DNA of 64,000 bases from Sphingomonas sabuli (GTDB taxonomy: Bacteria > Pseudomonadota > Alphaproteobacteria > Sphingomonadales > Sphingomonadaceae), in contig NZ_CP060697.1 in assembly GCF_014352855.1 (NCBI RefSeq), forward strand, positions 2,438,001-2,502,000, written 5' to 3'. Position 1 is the stretch's first letter; each line of letters starts with the position of its first letter. The translations under genes and the position numbers were made by a program. Below are positions 34,559 to 42,966 of this stretch, piece by piece. The notes beneath the pieces were generated by a model. It saw only the letters and a program-made list of their open reading frames with translations, did no database searches and was not told the origin of the DNA.

Positions 34559-34942
34559 GTGGCCAGGATCATCATTGCCGACGATGACGAGCTGGTGGTG
34601 GACATCGTCCGTGCCGCGCTTGAGGCGCGCGGCCATATCGTTGGGGCGCTGCCCGACGGCGTTGCGGTTCAGGCGGTGCTACAATCGAAGCGCCCGGACC
34701 TGCTTATCCTCGACTGCAACATGCCGGAAAAAGGTGGCATCACGGCCCTTCGCGAGGTGCGCGCCGCGGCGGGCAGCTACGACATTCCGGTACTGATGCT
34801 GACGGCCCGCACGGCCAAGTCGGACGAATGGCTAGCCTATCAATCCGGCGCCGACGATTTCCTGCGCAAGCCGTTCGATGCCGACCAGCTGGTGGCCCGC
34901 GCCGAAGCCCTGCTTGGGGACAGTCGACGCCTGCGGGCCTGA
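34559..34942 (+). CDS. Single-domain response regulator
   Basis: A 127-residue stand-alone receiver. Phospho-acceptor Asp52 lies in 'LLILDCNMPEKGG', with the acidic pair in 'IIIADDDELV', the Thr in 'LMLTART' and Lys104 in 'DDFLRKPFD'. There is no output domain, so it acts by protein contact or in a phosphorelay. The GTG start has a GGGGAG 8 nt upstream. No kinase is on this strand; the kinases at 35530 and 37001 are close but convergent. The partner is unknown. Confidence 0.9.
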   Translation: MARIIIADDDELVVDIVRAALEARGHIVGALPDGVAVQAVLQSKRPDLLILDCNMPEKGGITALREVRAAAGSYDIPVLMLTARTAKSDEWLAYQSGADDFLRKPFDADQLVARAEALLGDSRRLRA

Positions 34943-34951
34943 CGTCCGCGC

Positions 34952-35392
34952 CTATGGCGCCTTTTGCCAGCTCGCCACGGTATAGCCGCGCTCCTGCAGG
35001 CAACCTTCCATTGCCAGCTTGATCGCCTTTTCCTTCTTGGCGCGCTTGGCCCGCGACATGCCCCACGCACCGCCGAGGACGGCAAAGGGCAGCAGGACGA
35101 TGGTCGCGCTTGCGGCTGCAAGACCGGCATAGCCGCCCACCGCCGCGGCGGCGGTTCCGCCGGCGGCAACGGTCGCAGCCCCCGCCGCCGCGCCGGCGCC
35201 CGCGGACGCCATGCGGCCGGTTGAGTCCAGCTTTCCGGCGACCAGCAGTTGCTGACATTCAAGATAGGCGGCGTCGAACCCGGCGCGGTCGGCGCTGGCA
35301 TAGCCAAGCACCGGCGTGAATTCGCGCGGCCGCGAGGAGCAGCCGGACACGGCAACCGCCGCCGCCGCGATAGCAAGAACCATGCGCTTCAT
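34952..35392 (-). CDS. Glycine-zipper lipoprotein
   Basis: A 146-residue lipoprotein: signal 'AIAAAAVAVSGC' (lipidated Cys18), a Cys-containing helix ('FDAAYLECQQLL'), then a long Ala/Gly segment ('GAGAAAGAATVAAGG' onward, about residues 66-108) with GxxxG spacing typical of glycine-zipper membrane insertions, and a basic end. Proteins of this layout sit in the outer membrane; function is unknown. GGAGGGG precedes the ATG. Confidence 0.78.
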   Translation of the reverse strand: MKRMVLAIAAAAVAVSGCSSRPREFTPVLGYASADRAGFDAAYLECQQLLVAGKLDSTGRMASAGAGAAAGAATVAAGGTAAAAVGGYAGLAAASATIVLLPFAVLGGAWGMSRAKRAKKEKAIKLAMEGCLQERGYTVASWQKAP

Positions 35393-35529
35393 CGGCGCCC
35401 CTCCATATGACGAGCCCCATCTCGCCGGGCGGAAAGCTCGACCGGCGGAACGTTCAAGTCAACCAACGAGGTTTGAGCGGCCGTTGCGCCTTGGGCAACA
35501 GCAGCCCCGCGCAGTTTCTACCCCCTGCC

Positions 35530-36564
35530 TCAGCTGAGCTTGATCACCAGACGCTGGGCCGTGCCGCTGTCCGTGGGCAGGGTTTCGACCTTGCTTTTCA
35601 GACCGCGCGCCATCGCGCCGACGATGCGCGTGCCAAGCCCGGTGCCGGCGGGCGCCTGCGCATTGCCAAGGCCGACCCCGTCGTCGGCGACGGTCAGCGC
35701 GGCGCTGTCTTCCCCGACCCGTTCGAGCGTCACCGTGATGGTGCCGCCCTGGTCCGGCGCGAACGCATATTTGGTGGCGTTGCTGACCAGTTCGTTGACG
35801 ATCACGCCGACGGAGATGGCGACGTCGGTCGGCACCTCGATCGATTCTCCGGAAACGTCGAGGCGGACCCGCTCCTTCAACTGCGGCAGGCTGTCGCGCA
35901 GGTCTCCGGCTAGGTTGCGCAGATAGTCGTGCAGGTCGACGGTGGCGAGGTCGCTGCCGGTGTACAGCCGCTGGTGGACGTTGCTGATGGCGCGGATACG
36001 GTTCTGGATATCGTCGAGCGCGCCGCGCACTTCGGCATCGCCGGTCTGGTTGGCCTGCATGGCAACGAAGCCGAGCACCATCTGCAGGCTGTTGGACACG
36101 CGGTGATGGACTTCGCGGACCATCATCTCGAGATGCTCGTTGGCGACGCGCAATTGCGCCTCGGCGCTGCGCTTGTCGCGTTCCAGCTTGTCGCGCGTCA
36201 GCGCCTGGCGGAAACGGCCGGCGAGCAGATCGAAGAAGCTTTCGCCGACCGTCTTGACGACGAAGTCGAGCGCACCGCCATGGATCGCCTCGACCGCGGT
36301 CGAGGTGTCGTCGTTGCCGGTGACGAACACGACCGGCGGATGGTCTTCCCTGGCGACGATCTCCGCGAGCATTTCGCGGCCGCTTTTGCCCGGCATGTGA
36401 TTGTCGACGGCGACCAGGTCGAACTGGCCCGCTTCGAGCAGCCGAGTGCCCTCGTCGGCGCTGGCCGCGGTGGTCACGGCAAAGCCCCGGCGTCCCATCG
36501 CCCGCTCGATCAGCCGGCGAAGCCCGTCGTCGTCGTCGACGTAAAGGATTCGCGGCTCGCTTAT
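35530..36564 (-). CDS. Receiver-HisKA_2 hybrid histidine kinase, non-standard start
   Basis: The receiver domain starts at codon 1 of this frame (acidic residues in 'ILYVDDDDG', acceptor Asp54 in 'VAVDNHMPGKSG', Lys103) and is followed by a HisKA_2 dimerisation domain with 'EVHHRVSNSLQ' (His152) and an HATPase ('VNELVSNATKYAF', 'DDGVGLG'). An ATG at 36498 would delete the first strand and acidic pocket. No ATG, GTG or TTG is available before it; the frame opens as ATA overlapping the stop of the upstream receiver gene (ATAA). Start by ATA or a -1 frameshift from that gene are the options. Confidence 0.75.
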   Translation of the reverse strand: MSEPRILYVDDDDGLRRLIERAMGRRGFAVTTAASADEGTRLLEAGQFDLVAVDNHMPGKSGREMLAEIVAREDHPPVVFVTGNDDTSTAVEAIHGGALDFVVKTVGESFFDLLAGRFRQALTRDKLERDKRSAEAQLRVANEHLEMMVREVHHRVSNSLQMVLGFVAMQANQTGDAEVRGALDDIQNRIRAISNVHQRLYTGSDLATVDLHDYLRNLAGDLRDSLPQLKERVRLDVSGESIEVPTDVAISVGVIVNELVSNATKYAFAPDQGGTITVTLERVGEDSAALTVADDGVGLGNAQAPAGTGLGTRIVGAMARGLKSKVETLPTDSGTAQRLVIKLS

Positions 36565-37004
36565 TGGGGGTCGACCTCTGGGACCTGGATCACCGCCAGG
36601 AACAGGCCGAGCTGCCGGATGGCGTCGGCAAAGCTTTCGTAATTCACCGGCTTGGTGATGTAGACGTTGCAGCCGAGGTCGTAGCAGCGCTGGATTTCGA
36701 CCTTGTCGTCGGTGGTGGTGAGGACCACGACCGGGGTGCGGTGAAGGCGCTCGTCCTGCTTGATCTTCTCGAGGATCGAAGTGCCGCTCATGTCCGGCAG
36801 GTTGAGGTCGAGGAGGACCATCGCCGGGCCGTTGAGCGCCGGGCCTTCGGGCGAGTTGAACAGATAGTCGAGCGCCGTCGTGCCATCGGTGAAATGGCGG
36901 ATATCGTTGGAAATGCCGGCGCGGCGGATGTTCTTTTCGATCAGGCGCGCATGCCCCTCATCGTCTTCGATCATGATGATTCCGACCGATTCCGTCTTGC
37001 TCAT
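36561..37004 (-). CDS. Single-domain response regulator (Rcp1-like)
   Basis: A 147-residue receiver of the type found beside phytochrome and CHASE3 kinases: 'IIMIEDDEGHARLIEKNIRRAG', acceptor Asp66 in 'VLLDLNLPDMSG', 'VVLTTTDD' and Lys118 in 'YITKPVN'. Its ATG overlaps the CHASE3 kinase stop (ATGA), implying kinase-regulator pairing. Its last codons, CCC CAA TAA, lie on a C5 run at the junction with the downstream hybrid kinase, which continues in the -1 frame. Confidence 0.92.
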   Translation of the reverse strand: MSKTESVGIIMIEDDEGHARLIEKNIRRAGISNDIRHFTDGTTALDYLFNSPEGPALNGPAMVLLDLNLPDMSGTSILEKIKQDERLHRTPVVVLTTTDDKVEIQRCYDLGCNVYITKPVNYESFADAIRQLGLFLAVIQVPEVDPQ

Positions 37005-38527
37005 GCCACCGTTTCCCTCGAGATGAATTTGTCCGGAAGCGACAGGGTGAACGTCGATCCCTCGCCAACTTCGGATTGCATCGTGATCGTCCCGCCAAGG
37101 CGATAAGCCAAGGCACGGACATTTGCCAAGCCGATGCCTTCGCCCGGCTGGTCCTGAGTCCCGGCGCGGCGGAACAGTTCGAAAATCCGTTCCTGGTCGG
37201 CCGGGGCCACGCCGCGCCCGTTATCGACGACGTCGATATCCACCATCCGCCCATGGCGGCGGCCGCGCACCGTCACTTCCCCGGGCCGGCCGGGCTGAAG
37301 ATATTTGAGCGCGTTTTCGACCAGGTTGGACAGGATCTGCTCGATCGCGATCCGGTCGCTTTCCAGCGGCGGCAGGGACTCCACGGCGACCGTCGCGCCG
37401 GCATCTTCCGCGCGCTGGTGGAGCGAGGCGACGACGCCGTCGGCCAGCGCGTCCATGTCGAGCCGCTCAGGCGTCAGCTGGCGCCGGCCTTGGCGCGACA
37501 GTTCGAGGATCGAGTTGATCAGCCGGTCCATCTTCTCCGTCGACTTGCGGATGAAGTCGAGCGCCTCGGGCAGGTCCTCGTCGGCCGCCCGCCAGACGGT
37601 CTCATCGCGCAGTTCCGGCCGGTCGGCGAATAGCTTTTCGAGGAACGCGCGGATGTCCTTGCGCGACTGGTCGAGCTCGGACGTGAAGCCGAGCACGTTG
37701 ACCAGCGGCGAACGCAAATCGTGGCTGACGATATAAGCGAAGCGCTGGATTTCCTGGTTGGCGCGGATGAGTTCGGCGGTGCGGCGCTCGACCGCTTCCT
37801 CAAGCCCCTCGTTGGCGACCCGCAGCCGAGCCTGCGCGCGCGTCAGGTCGCGGTTGAAGCGCAGGACGAGCAGCACCGCGGCGAGCAGGACGGCCACAAG
37901 CAGCGCCAGCGCGATGCCGCTGACGGTGTACAGCTGGACCAGGGAATCGAGCTGGTTGCGGTTGCGCTGGGACAGCAGGTGCGTTTCGGCGTCGACCATT
38001 TCCGTGGCGATGCGGCGCACGGTCCGCACGATGATGACGCCGCGCTCGGCATTGAAGTCCGCCGTGGTCACGTCGAGCGTTGCCTGCCGGGGGTCGGCGA
38101 ACATCGCATTGATCAGCGCCTCGCGCTCGGCCCGCAGGCGCAGGATCGCTTCCAGACGGCGCAGCTGCGCGGGATTGTCGCTGATCAGGCCGCGCAGCCG
38201 CGTGGCTTCGGTATCGAAGCCGGTCGCAGCGCGCTGGACGGTTGCGGAAAACGCCGGGTCGGGCTGGATAAGGAAGCCGCGGCGGCCGGTTTCGATCCGT
38301 TCATTCAGCGCCGACAGGCGGTTGATCGACGCCTGCACCTCCAGCGTATGTTCGACCGCGTCGGTATCGTCGGTGATGCTTTGCAGGGTCAGCGCCGCGA
38401 AGACGACGGCAATGACCAGCATGACCGCGCCGACCGCCAGCAACAGACCGACCGTGCGGCGGCCGCTCCCTTCCCGGCGATCGTCCGCGACCGGCCCGGC
38501 TGGATCAGGCGTCGACTGAAGCTTCAT
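37001..38527 (-). CDS. CHASE3-domain sensor histidine kinase
   Basis: A 508-residue inner-membrane kinase: transmembrane helix 26-48, a helical CHASE3-type periplasmic sensor (about 50-200), second helix 201-223, a coiled coil, HisKA domain with His269 in 'FAYIVSHDLRSPL', and HATPase with 'NLVENALKYL', 'DNGRGVAP' and 'GEGIGLA'. CHASE3 ligands are unknown. The start lies inside parE (23-nt overlap), so its expression is tied to the topoisomerase gene. It probably phosphorylates the adjacent receiver. Confidence 0.92.
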   Translation of the reverse strand: MKLQSTPDPAGPVADDRREGSGRRTVGLLLAVGAVMLVIAVVFAALTLQSITDDTDAVEHTLEVQASINRLSALNERIETGRRGFLIQPDPAFSATVQRAATGFDTEATRLRGLISDNPAQLRRLEAILRLRAEREALINAMFADPRQATLDVTTADFNAERGVIIVRTVRRIATEMVDAETHLLSQRNRNQLDSLVQLYTVSGIALALLVAVLLAAVLLVLRFNRDLTRAQARLRVANEGLEEAVERRTAELIRANQEIQRFAYIVSHDLRSPLVNVLGFTSELDQSRKDIRAFLEKLFADRPELRDETVWRAADEDLPEALDFIRKSTEKMDRLINSILELSRQGRRQLTPERLDMDALADGVVASLHQRAEDAGATVAVESLPPLESDRIAIEQILSNLVENALKYLQPGRPGEVTVRGRRHGRMVDIDVVDNGRGVAPADQERIFELFRRAGTQDQPGEGIGLANVRALAYRLGGTITMQSEVGEGSTFTLSLPDKFISRETVA

Positions 38528-40484
38528 CGACGGCTGCGGCGCTGTTCTGGATGAACTCGAACCTCTTGGCAGGGTCGCGGCCCATCAGCCGCTCGACCAG
38601 ATCCTTGACCGGCTGCCGATCCTCATATTCGCTGGGCAGCTGGATCTTGATGAGCGACCGGCTGTCCGGGCTCATCGTGGTTTCCTTCAGCTGGTTGGGG
38701 TTCATTTCGCCGAGCCCCTTGAAGCGCGACACTTCGACCTTCTTGCCTTTGAACTCGGTCGCCTCGAGCTCCGCGCGGTGGGCGTCGTCGCGGGCGTAGA
38801 GCGTGCGCGCACCGGCGGTCAGGCGATAGAGTGGCGGCTGGGCCAGGTAGAGATGCCCGCGCTGCACCAGCTCGCCCATTTCCTGGAAGAAAAAGGTCAT
38901 CAGCAGAGTCGCGATATGGGCGCCGTCGACGTCGGCGTCGGTCATGATGATGATCTTCTCGTAGCGCAGCGCGCTCTCGTCGAACTTGTCGCGGGTGCCA
39001 CAGCCCAGCGCCAGCTGGAGGTCGGCGATCTCGCTATTGGCGCGGATTTTATCGGCGGTGGCAGACGCGACGTTGAGGATTTTGCCGCGGATCGGCAGGA
39101 TCGCCTGGGTCTTGCGGTCGCGCGCCTGCTTGGCCGACCCGCCCGCGCTGTCGCCTTCGACGATGAACAATTCGGTCCCGGCGCTGTCGTCGTTGGCGCA
39201 ATCGGTCAGCTTGCCGGGCAGGCGCAGCTTGCGCGCGCTGGTCGCGGTCTTGCGCTGGACCTCGCGTTCGGCGCGGCGCTTGAGCCGTTCGTCCATCCGC
39301 TCGATGACGGAGCCGAGCAAGGCGCGCCCGCGGTCCATGTTGTCGGCCAGATAATGGTCGAAATGGTCGCGCACCGCCGCTTCGACGAAGCGCGCCGCTT
39401 CGAGGCTGGTCAACCGGTCCTTGGTCTGGCTCTGGAAATGCGGGTTGCGGATGAAGATGCTGAGCATCAGCTCGATGCCGTTGAACACGTCATCGGGCGT
39501 GATGTTCTTGGCTTTTTTCTCACCGACCAAGTCACCGAACGCGCGCAGACCCTTGCTCAGCGCGGCGCGCAAGCCGGCTTCGTGCGTGCCGCCGTCCGGG
39601 GTCGGGATGGTGTTGCAATAATAGGATTGCGAGCCTTCGGAGTAGAGCGGCCAAGCGACCGCCCATTCCGCGCTGCCCTGGCTGTCGGGAAAGTCCTGCT
39701 TGCCCGTGAACGGCTCGGCGGTGACGCAGGGGCGGTCGCCAAGCTGCTCCTTGAGATGGTCGGCCAAACCATTGGCGAACTGGAACACCGCCTGTTCGGG
39801 AACCTTGTCGGACGACAGCGCGGGGTCGCAGCGCCAGCGGATCTCGACGCCGGCAAAAAGGTAGGCCTTGGACCGGGCAAGGCGATAAAGGCGCTCGGGC
39901 GAAAAGGTCGCCTCGGCGCCGAAAATCTCCGGGTCAGGGGTGAAGGTGACGGTGGTGCCGCGGCGGTTGGGCGCGGCGCCGATTTCCTCCAGCGAGGAGG
40001 ACGCATGGCCGCGCGCGAAGCTCTGGCGATACAGTTTCTTGTCGCGGGCGACCTCGACGATGGTTTCGGTCGACAGCGCGTTGACCACCGACACGCCGAC
40101 CCCGTGCAGGCCGCCCGACGTGGAATAGGCCTTGCCTTCAAACTTCCCGCCCGAATGCAGGGTGGTCATGATCACTTCGAGCGCCGACTTGCCCGGATAT
40201 TTGGGATGTTCGTCGACCGGCATGCCGCGGCCGTTGTCGGTGACCGTCAGCCGGTTGCCGGCGTCGAGCGTGACCTCGATCCGGCTGGCGTGACCGGCGA
40301 CCGCCTCGTCCATCGAATTGTCGATGACTTCCGCCGCCAGGTGATGGAGCGCGCGAGCGTCCGTGCCGCCGATGTACATGCCCGGACGGCGGCGGACCGG
40401 CTCCAGCCCCTCCAGCACCTCGATCGAGGAGGCGTCGTAGCTGGCGGACGGATCGGCGGACTTGGAAGAAAACAGGTCGGACAT
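38505..40484 (-). CDS. parE: DNA topoisomerase IV subunit B
   Basis: The 659-residue ATPase subunit of topoisomerase IV, which unlinks daughter chromosomes with ParC. GHKL ATPase motifs are 'EVIDNSMDEAVAGHA', 'DNGRGMPVDEHP' and 'GLHGVGVSVVNAL'; the TOPRIM part has 'EGDSAGGSAKQARDRKTQAI' (metal-binding Glu) and 'MTDADVDGAHIATLL'. Length and the absence of the GyrB C-terminal insert favour ParE. The ATG has no ribosome site and lies 8 nt after a -10-like TATAGC. Confidence 0.95.
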   Translation of the reverse strand: MSDLFSSKSADPSASYDASSIEVLEGLEPVRRRPGMYIGGTDARALHHLAAEVIDNSMDEAVAGHASRIEVTLDAGNRLTVTDNGRGMPVDEHPKYPGKSALEVIMTTLHSGGKFEGKAYSTSGGLHGVGVSVVNALSTETIVEVARDKKLYRQSFARGHASSSLEEIGAAPNRRGTTVTFTPDPEIFGAEATFSPERLYRLARSKAYLFAGVEIRWRCDPALSSDKVPEQAVFQFANGLADHLKEQLGDRPCVTAEPFTGKQDFPDSQGSAEWAVAWPLYSEGSQSYYCNTIPTPDGGTHEAGLRAALSKGLRAFGDLVGEKKAKNITPDDVFNGIELMLSIFIRNPHFQSQTKDRLTSLEAARFVEAAVRDHFDHYLADNMDRGRALLGSVIERMDERLKRRAEREVQRKTATSARKLRLPGKLTDCANDDSAGTELFIVEGDSAGGSAKQARDRKTQAILPIRGKILNVASATADKIRANSEIADLQLALGCGTRDKFDESALRYEKIIIMTDADVDGAHIATLLMTFFFQEMGELVQRGHLYLAQPPLYRLTAGARTLYARDDAHRAELEATEFKGKKVEVSRFKGLGEMNPNQLKETTMSPDSRSLIKIQLPSEYEDRQPVKDLVERLMGRDPAKRFEFIQNSAAAVDEASVDA

Positions 40485-40492
40485 TGCCGTCC

Positions 40493-40522
40493 GCTATAGG
40501 GCGCGGATTCTTCCCCTGCCAA
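40493..40522 (-). promoter_or_regulatory. Putative parE promoter, leaderless geometry
   Basis: On the minus strand TTGGCA (40522-40517), an 18-nt spacer and TATAGC (40498-40493) precede the parE ATG by 8 nt. A transcript would start at or within 1-2 nt of the initiation codon. Confidence 0.45.
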
Positions 40523-40622
40523 GCGGCGCCGTCCGCCTTTTCCACAAGTGCGCGCGGCGGTGCCTGCTTTGCATGTGCGCGCCGATGCGGCATAATCGCC
40601 GCTCGCTGACAGGAGATTTTCG

Positions 40623-41165
40623 ATGCGCCTTCGCCCGATCTTGCTCATCCTTGCCGCAGGCAGCGCGGCGCCGGCGCTTGCCCAACAGGGTCCCGGGGCA
40701 CCTGCGTCGATGGGTCCCAACGATCTGAACCGCACCGGAAGCATGGCCAACAGCGTCCCGCGCAACGAGCTCCCGACCTATGGGGGCGGCATCGTGCTGC
40801 CCAATTCCCCCGGCGATGTGACCCGGTCCAGCGAAGTCAGCAAGGCCGAGCGCGAGCGGGTGATGGGAGAGGTAAGGACACTGGCGACGCAACGCCGTGC
40901 GGAAGCCGTGGCACTGGCCGAGCGGGTCAAGAAGGGTGCGGAAGTGCCGCCGTCGCTTGCGGCCACGCTGCGCGAAGCGCTCGACCGCGACATCGAGCTG
41001 TGGAGGCTCGAATATACGGTCGAGGCTCAACAGGCCGCGACGATGCGCTCGAAATGGGTCAAGGATCCCGCCGCCCTGACGGCGGCGGAATGGGTGCTGT
41101 GGCGCGCCGCCTGGTACGAAGAGCGCGACAAATGGGCTGCGCAAAGCCAAAGCGCCGCTCGCTAG
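40623..41165 (+). CDS. Secreted protein of unknown function
   Basis: A 180-residue protein with signal peptide (cleavage after 'APALAQ', residue 21). The mature part starts with a low-complexity stretch rich in Gly, Pro, Asn and Ser, followed by helices with 'EVSKAERERVMGEVRTLATQRRAEAVALAERVK' and a Trp-rich end. I see no catalytic motif. The ATG has an AGGAGATTT site. It converges with the PhyH gene, 3 nt apart. Confidence 0.72.
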   Translation: MRLRPILLILAAGSAAPALAQQGPGAPASMGPNDLNRTGSMANSVPRNELPTYGGGIVLPNSPGDVTRSSEVSKAERERVMGEVRTLATQRRAEAVALAERVKKGAEVPPSLAATLREALDRDIELWRLEYTVEAQQAATMRSKWVKDPAALTAAEWVLWRAAWYEERDKWAAQSQSAAR

Positions 41166-41168
41166 AGA

Positions 41169-42191
41169 TCAGGGGTCGAGCGGCCGTTTGTCGCCGGACT
41201 CCCGCCAGTGCTGGCGGGCGAGGCCAAGGCGGTCGAGCCGGTCGAGCAACCCCATCAGCAGCGGCGCCCGCCGGCGCCTGAACGGTCCCTTTGAAAACAG
41301 GTCCAGCCCGGTCCACGGCAGGAAGGGCGACCGGCGCGCGAACGCCCAGATTTCGACCCGGACGCTCGGCTGCGGCGACGGCCCGCGGGCGTGAAAACCG
41401 TAGGTGTCGATGACCACCAGCGTGTTCGCCGGCACCGCGAAGCGGGTCGGCCGGGGCAGGCCCAACGCGGACAGTTCGCTTTCGCCGACGCGGAGCGACC
41501 CGCGCTGCGACAGGCGATCGGCGTTGCGGATGCCTAGGCTGCGCGCCTGCTCCCACGCCAGCCTCCGCCCGTCGGCGCGATGCGATCCGGCGACATAGGT
41601 CAGCGGCGCCGATTCCTCCGCGACGTCGGTCAGGAACAGCCACGCCTTCATCGACGGGTGGAAGGTGTCGGAATGCAGCTCGATCTGCGGGTCTGGCTCG
41701 CCCTGCGCGGCGCCGGCGGACACCGTCTGCACGTAGTAAAAAGGCTCGCTCGTCGTGCTCGCGACATAGGCCAGCAGACCGCGCCAGCGCGGATCGTCGA
41801 GCAACTCGTCGAGCGCGGGAAAACGTCGGCGCAGCGCCGGGCCGATCGGGACTCGCCGGGTCAGCGTATCGCCCTGCTGTTGCTCGCGCGCCGGCAGCGA
41901 CGCGGTAAGCAGGCTGTCACGCAGCGCGGCGAATTGCCCGGCAGGCAGGAAGTCGGGCACCGCGACGAAGCCGTCCCGGTCGAACCGTTCGCGCCAGTCG
42001 GCCGGCACCGCGGCCGCCAGCCGCCGGCGGCGCGATCGGGCGAGGCGGTGGGCAAGCTTGACCCGGCGCGCATGCAGGCCGCGGCGGTTGAGCCGTTCCG
42101 ACCCGATCAGCGGATTGTCGGCAAAGCTCTTCGCGCCGGTACCCAGCGCCAGCAGCCACAGCGGTGCGCGCCACCAGCGGAGGAGCGCCAT
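41169..42191 (-). CDS. Phytanoyl-CoA dioxygenase (PhyH) family protein
   Basis: A 340-residue Fe(II)/2-oxoglutarate oxygenase. The facial triad is His173 and Asp175 ('ELHSDTFHPSMKAW') with His267 in 'YGFHARG', and Arg near 278 ('SVRVEIW') to hold 2-oxoglutarate. The first 60 residues are hydrophobic then basic and are not part of the fold. Substrates in this family range from acyl-CoAs to small amino acids, so none can be named. It follows gcrA by 12 nt. Confidence 0.85.
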   Translation of the reverse strand: MALLRWWRAPLWLLALGTGAKSFADNPLIGSERLNRRGLHARRVKLAHRLARSRRRRLAAAVPADWRERFDRDGFVAVPDFLPAGQFAALRDSLLTASLPAREQQQGDTLTRRVPIGPALRRRFPALDELLDDPRWRGLLAYVASTTSEPFYYVQTVSAGAAQGEPDPQIELHSDTFHPSMKAWLFLTDVAEESAPLTYVAGSHRADGRRLAWEQARSLGIRNADRLSQRGSLRVGESELSALGLPRPTRFAVPANTLVVIDTYGFHARGPSPQPSVRVEIWAFARRSPFLPWTGLDLFSKGPFRRRRAPLLMGLLDRLDRLGLARQHWRESGDKRPLDP

Positions 42192-42203
42192 GGTCAGGAA
42201 CGC

Positions 42204-42887
42204 CTAGCGGACCCGGGGACCACCGAACGGCAGCGGCGGCGGCGGGCGACGGTCGCGGCGCGGCAACTGCGCCTGGTAGGCGACGCCGCAATGCTCGACG
42301 CAATAGGGATAGCCCGGGTTCGACGGCTGGCCGCAGAAATGAAAGTCGGGCTCGCCTGGATGACCCATCGGCCATTTGCAGATGCGCTCGTTGAGGTCGA
42401 GCAGGCTGGTCTTGTCGGCAACCTCCGGGCTCGGCTTGGCCGGAACCAGGCGGCGCGGCGGGGCCGGCGGGATCGGCGCCTGCTGATCGCCCGGGCCCTG
42501 GCGGATGAAGCCGCCGGGACCGACCGAACGATATTGCACATTATCGCCCTTCGGCTGGGCGCGCTGCGGCTGCGGCTGCGGGGCCGGCGCGGCCTTGGCC
42601 TGTGCGGGCGGCGGCGGTGGTGGCGGCGGCGGAGTCGCGGCCTTCGGCGCCGGCTTGGCGGCGGCCGGGGCTGGCTTGGCAGCGCGCGGCTTGGGCGCGG
42701 CCTTGGCGGCGGACCCGTCGTCGCCCGGCTTCACCGGCGAGGGGCGCGATTCCAGGCCGAGGCGGTGCGCCTTGCCGATCACGGCATTGCGGCTCACGCC
42801 GCCCAGCTTCTCCGCGATCTCGCTTGCGGTGGCGCCATCGTGCCACATCGTCTTCAGGCGCTCGATGCGCTCTTCGGTCCAGGACAT
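42204..42887 (-). CDS. gcrA: GcrA-family cell cycle regulator
   Basis: A 227-residue sigma70 cofactor controlling division and polarity genes in alphaproteobacteria. The N-terminal DNA-binding domain reads 'MSWTEERIERLKTMWHDGATASEIAEKLG' and 'VSRNAVIGKAHRLGL'; a Pro/Ala-rich linker (residues 55-140) leads to a C-terminal RNA-polymerase-binding region with 'CKWPMGHPGEPDFHFCGQ' and 'GYPYCVEHC'. A GANTC site (GAATC, 42903-42907), the CcrM methylation motif, lies 15 bp upstream of the ATG. Confidence 0.95.
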   Translation of the reverse strand: MSWTEERIERLKTMWHDGATASEIAEKLGGVSRNAVIGKAHRLGLESRPSPVKPGDDGSAAKAAPKPRAAKPAPAAAKPAPKAATPPPPPPPPPAQAKAAPAPQPQPQRAQPKGDNVQYRSVGPGGFIRQGPGDQQAPIPPAPPRRLVPAKPSPEVADKTSLLDLNERICKWPMGHPGEPDFHFCGQPSNPGYPYCVEHCGVAYQAQLPRRDRRPPPPLPFGGPRVR

Positions 42888-42966
42888 TGTTCTAATCACT
42901 CCGAATCTCGTTCGCCCGGCCGGGCGCGGCTTGCCGCCCGACTGCTCAACCGATAGGCGCAACCGG

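Noticed and set aside
38778..40499. 573-codon plus-strand frame opposite parE
   Set aside because: Antisense shadow of a GC-rich conserved gene; composition (Gly/Arg/Asp-rich) shows no domain.
42888..42966. GANTC-controlled promoter shared by gcrA and the permease
   Set aside because: One GAATC is present but a single site in 79 bp is expected by chance about a third of the time; noted only in the gcrA entry.
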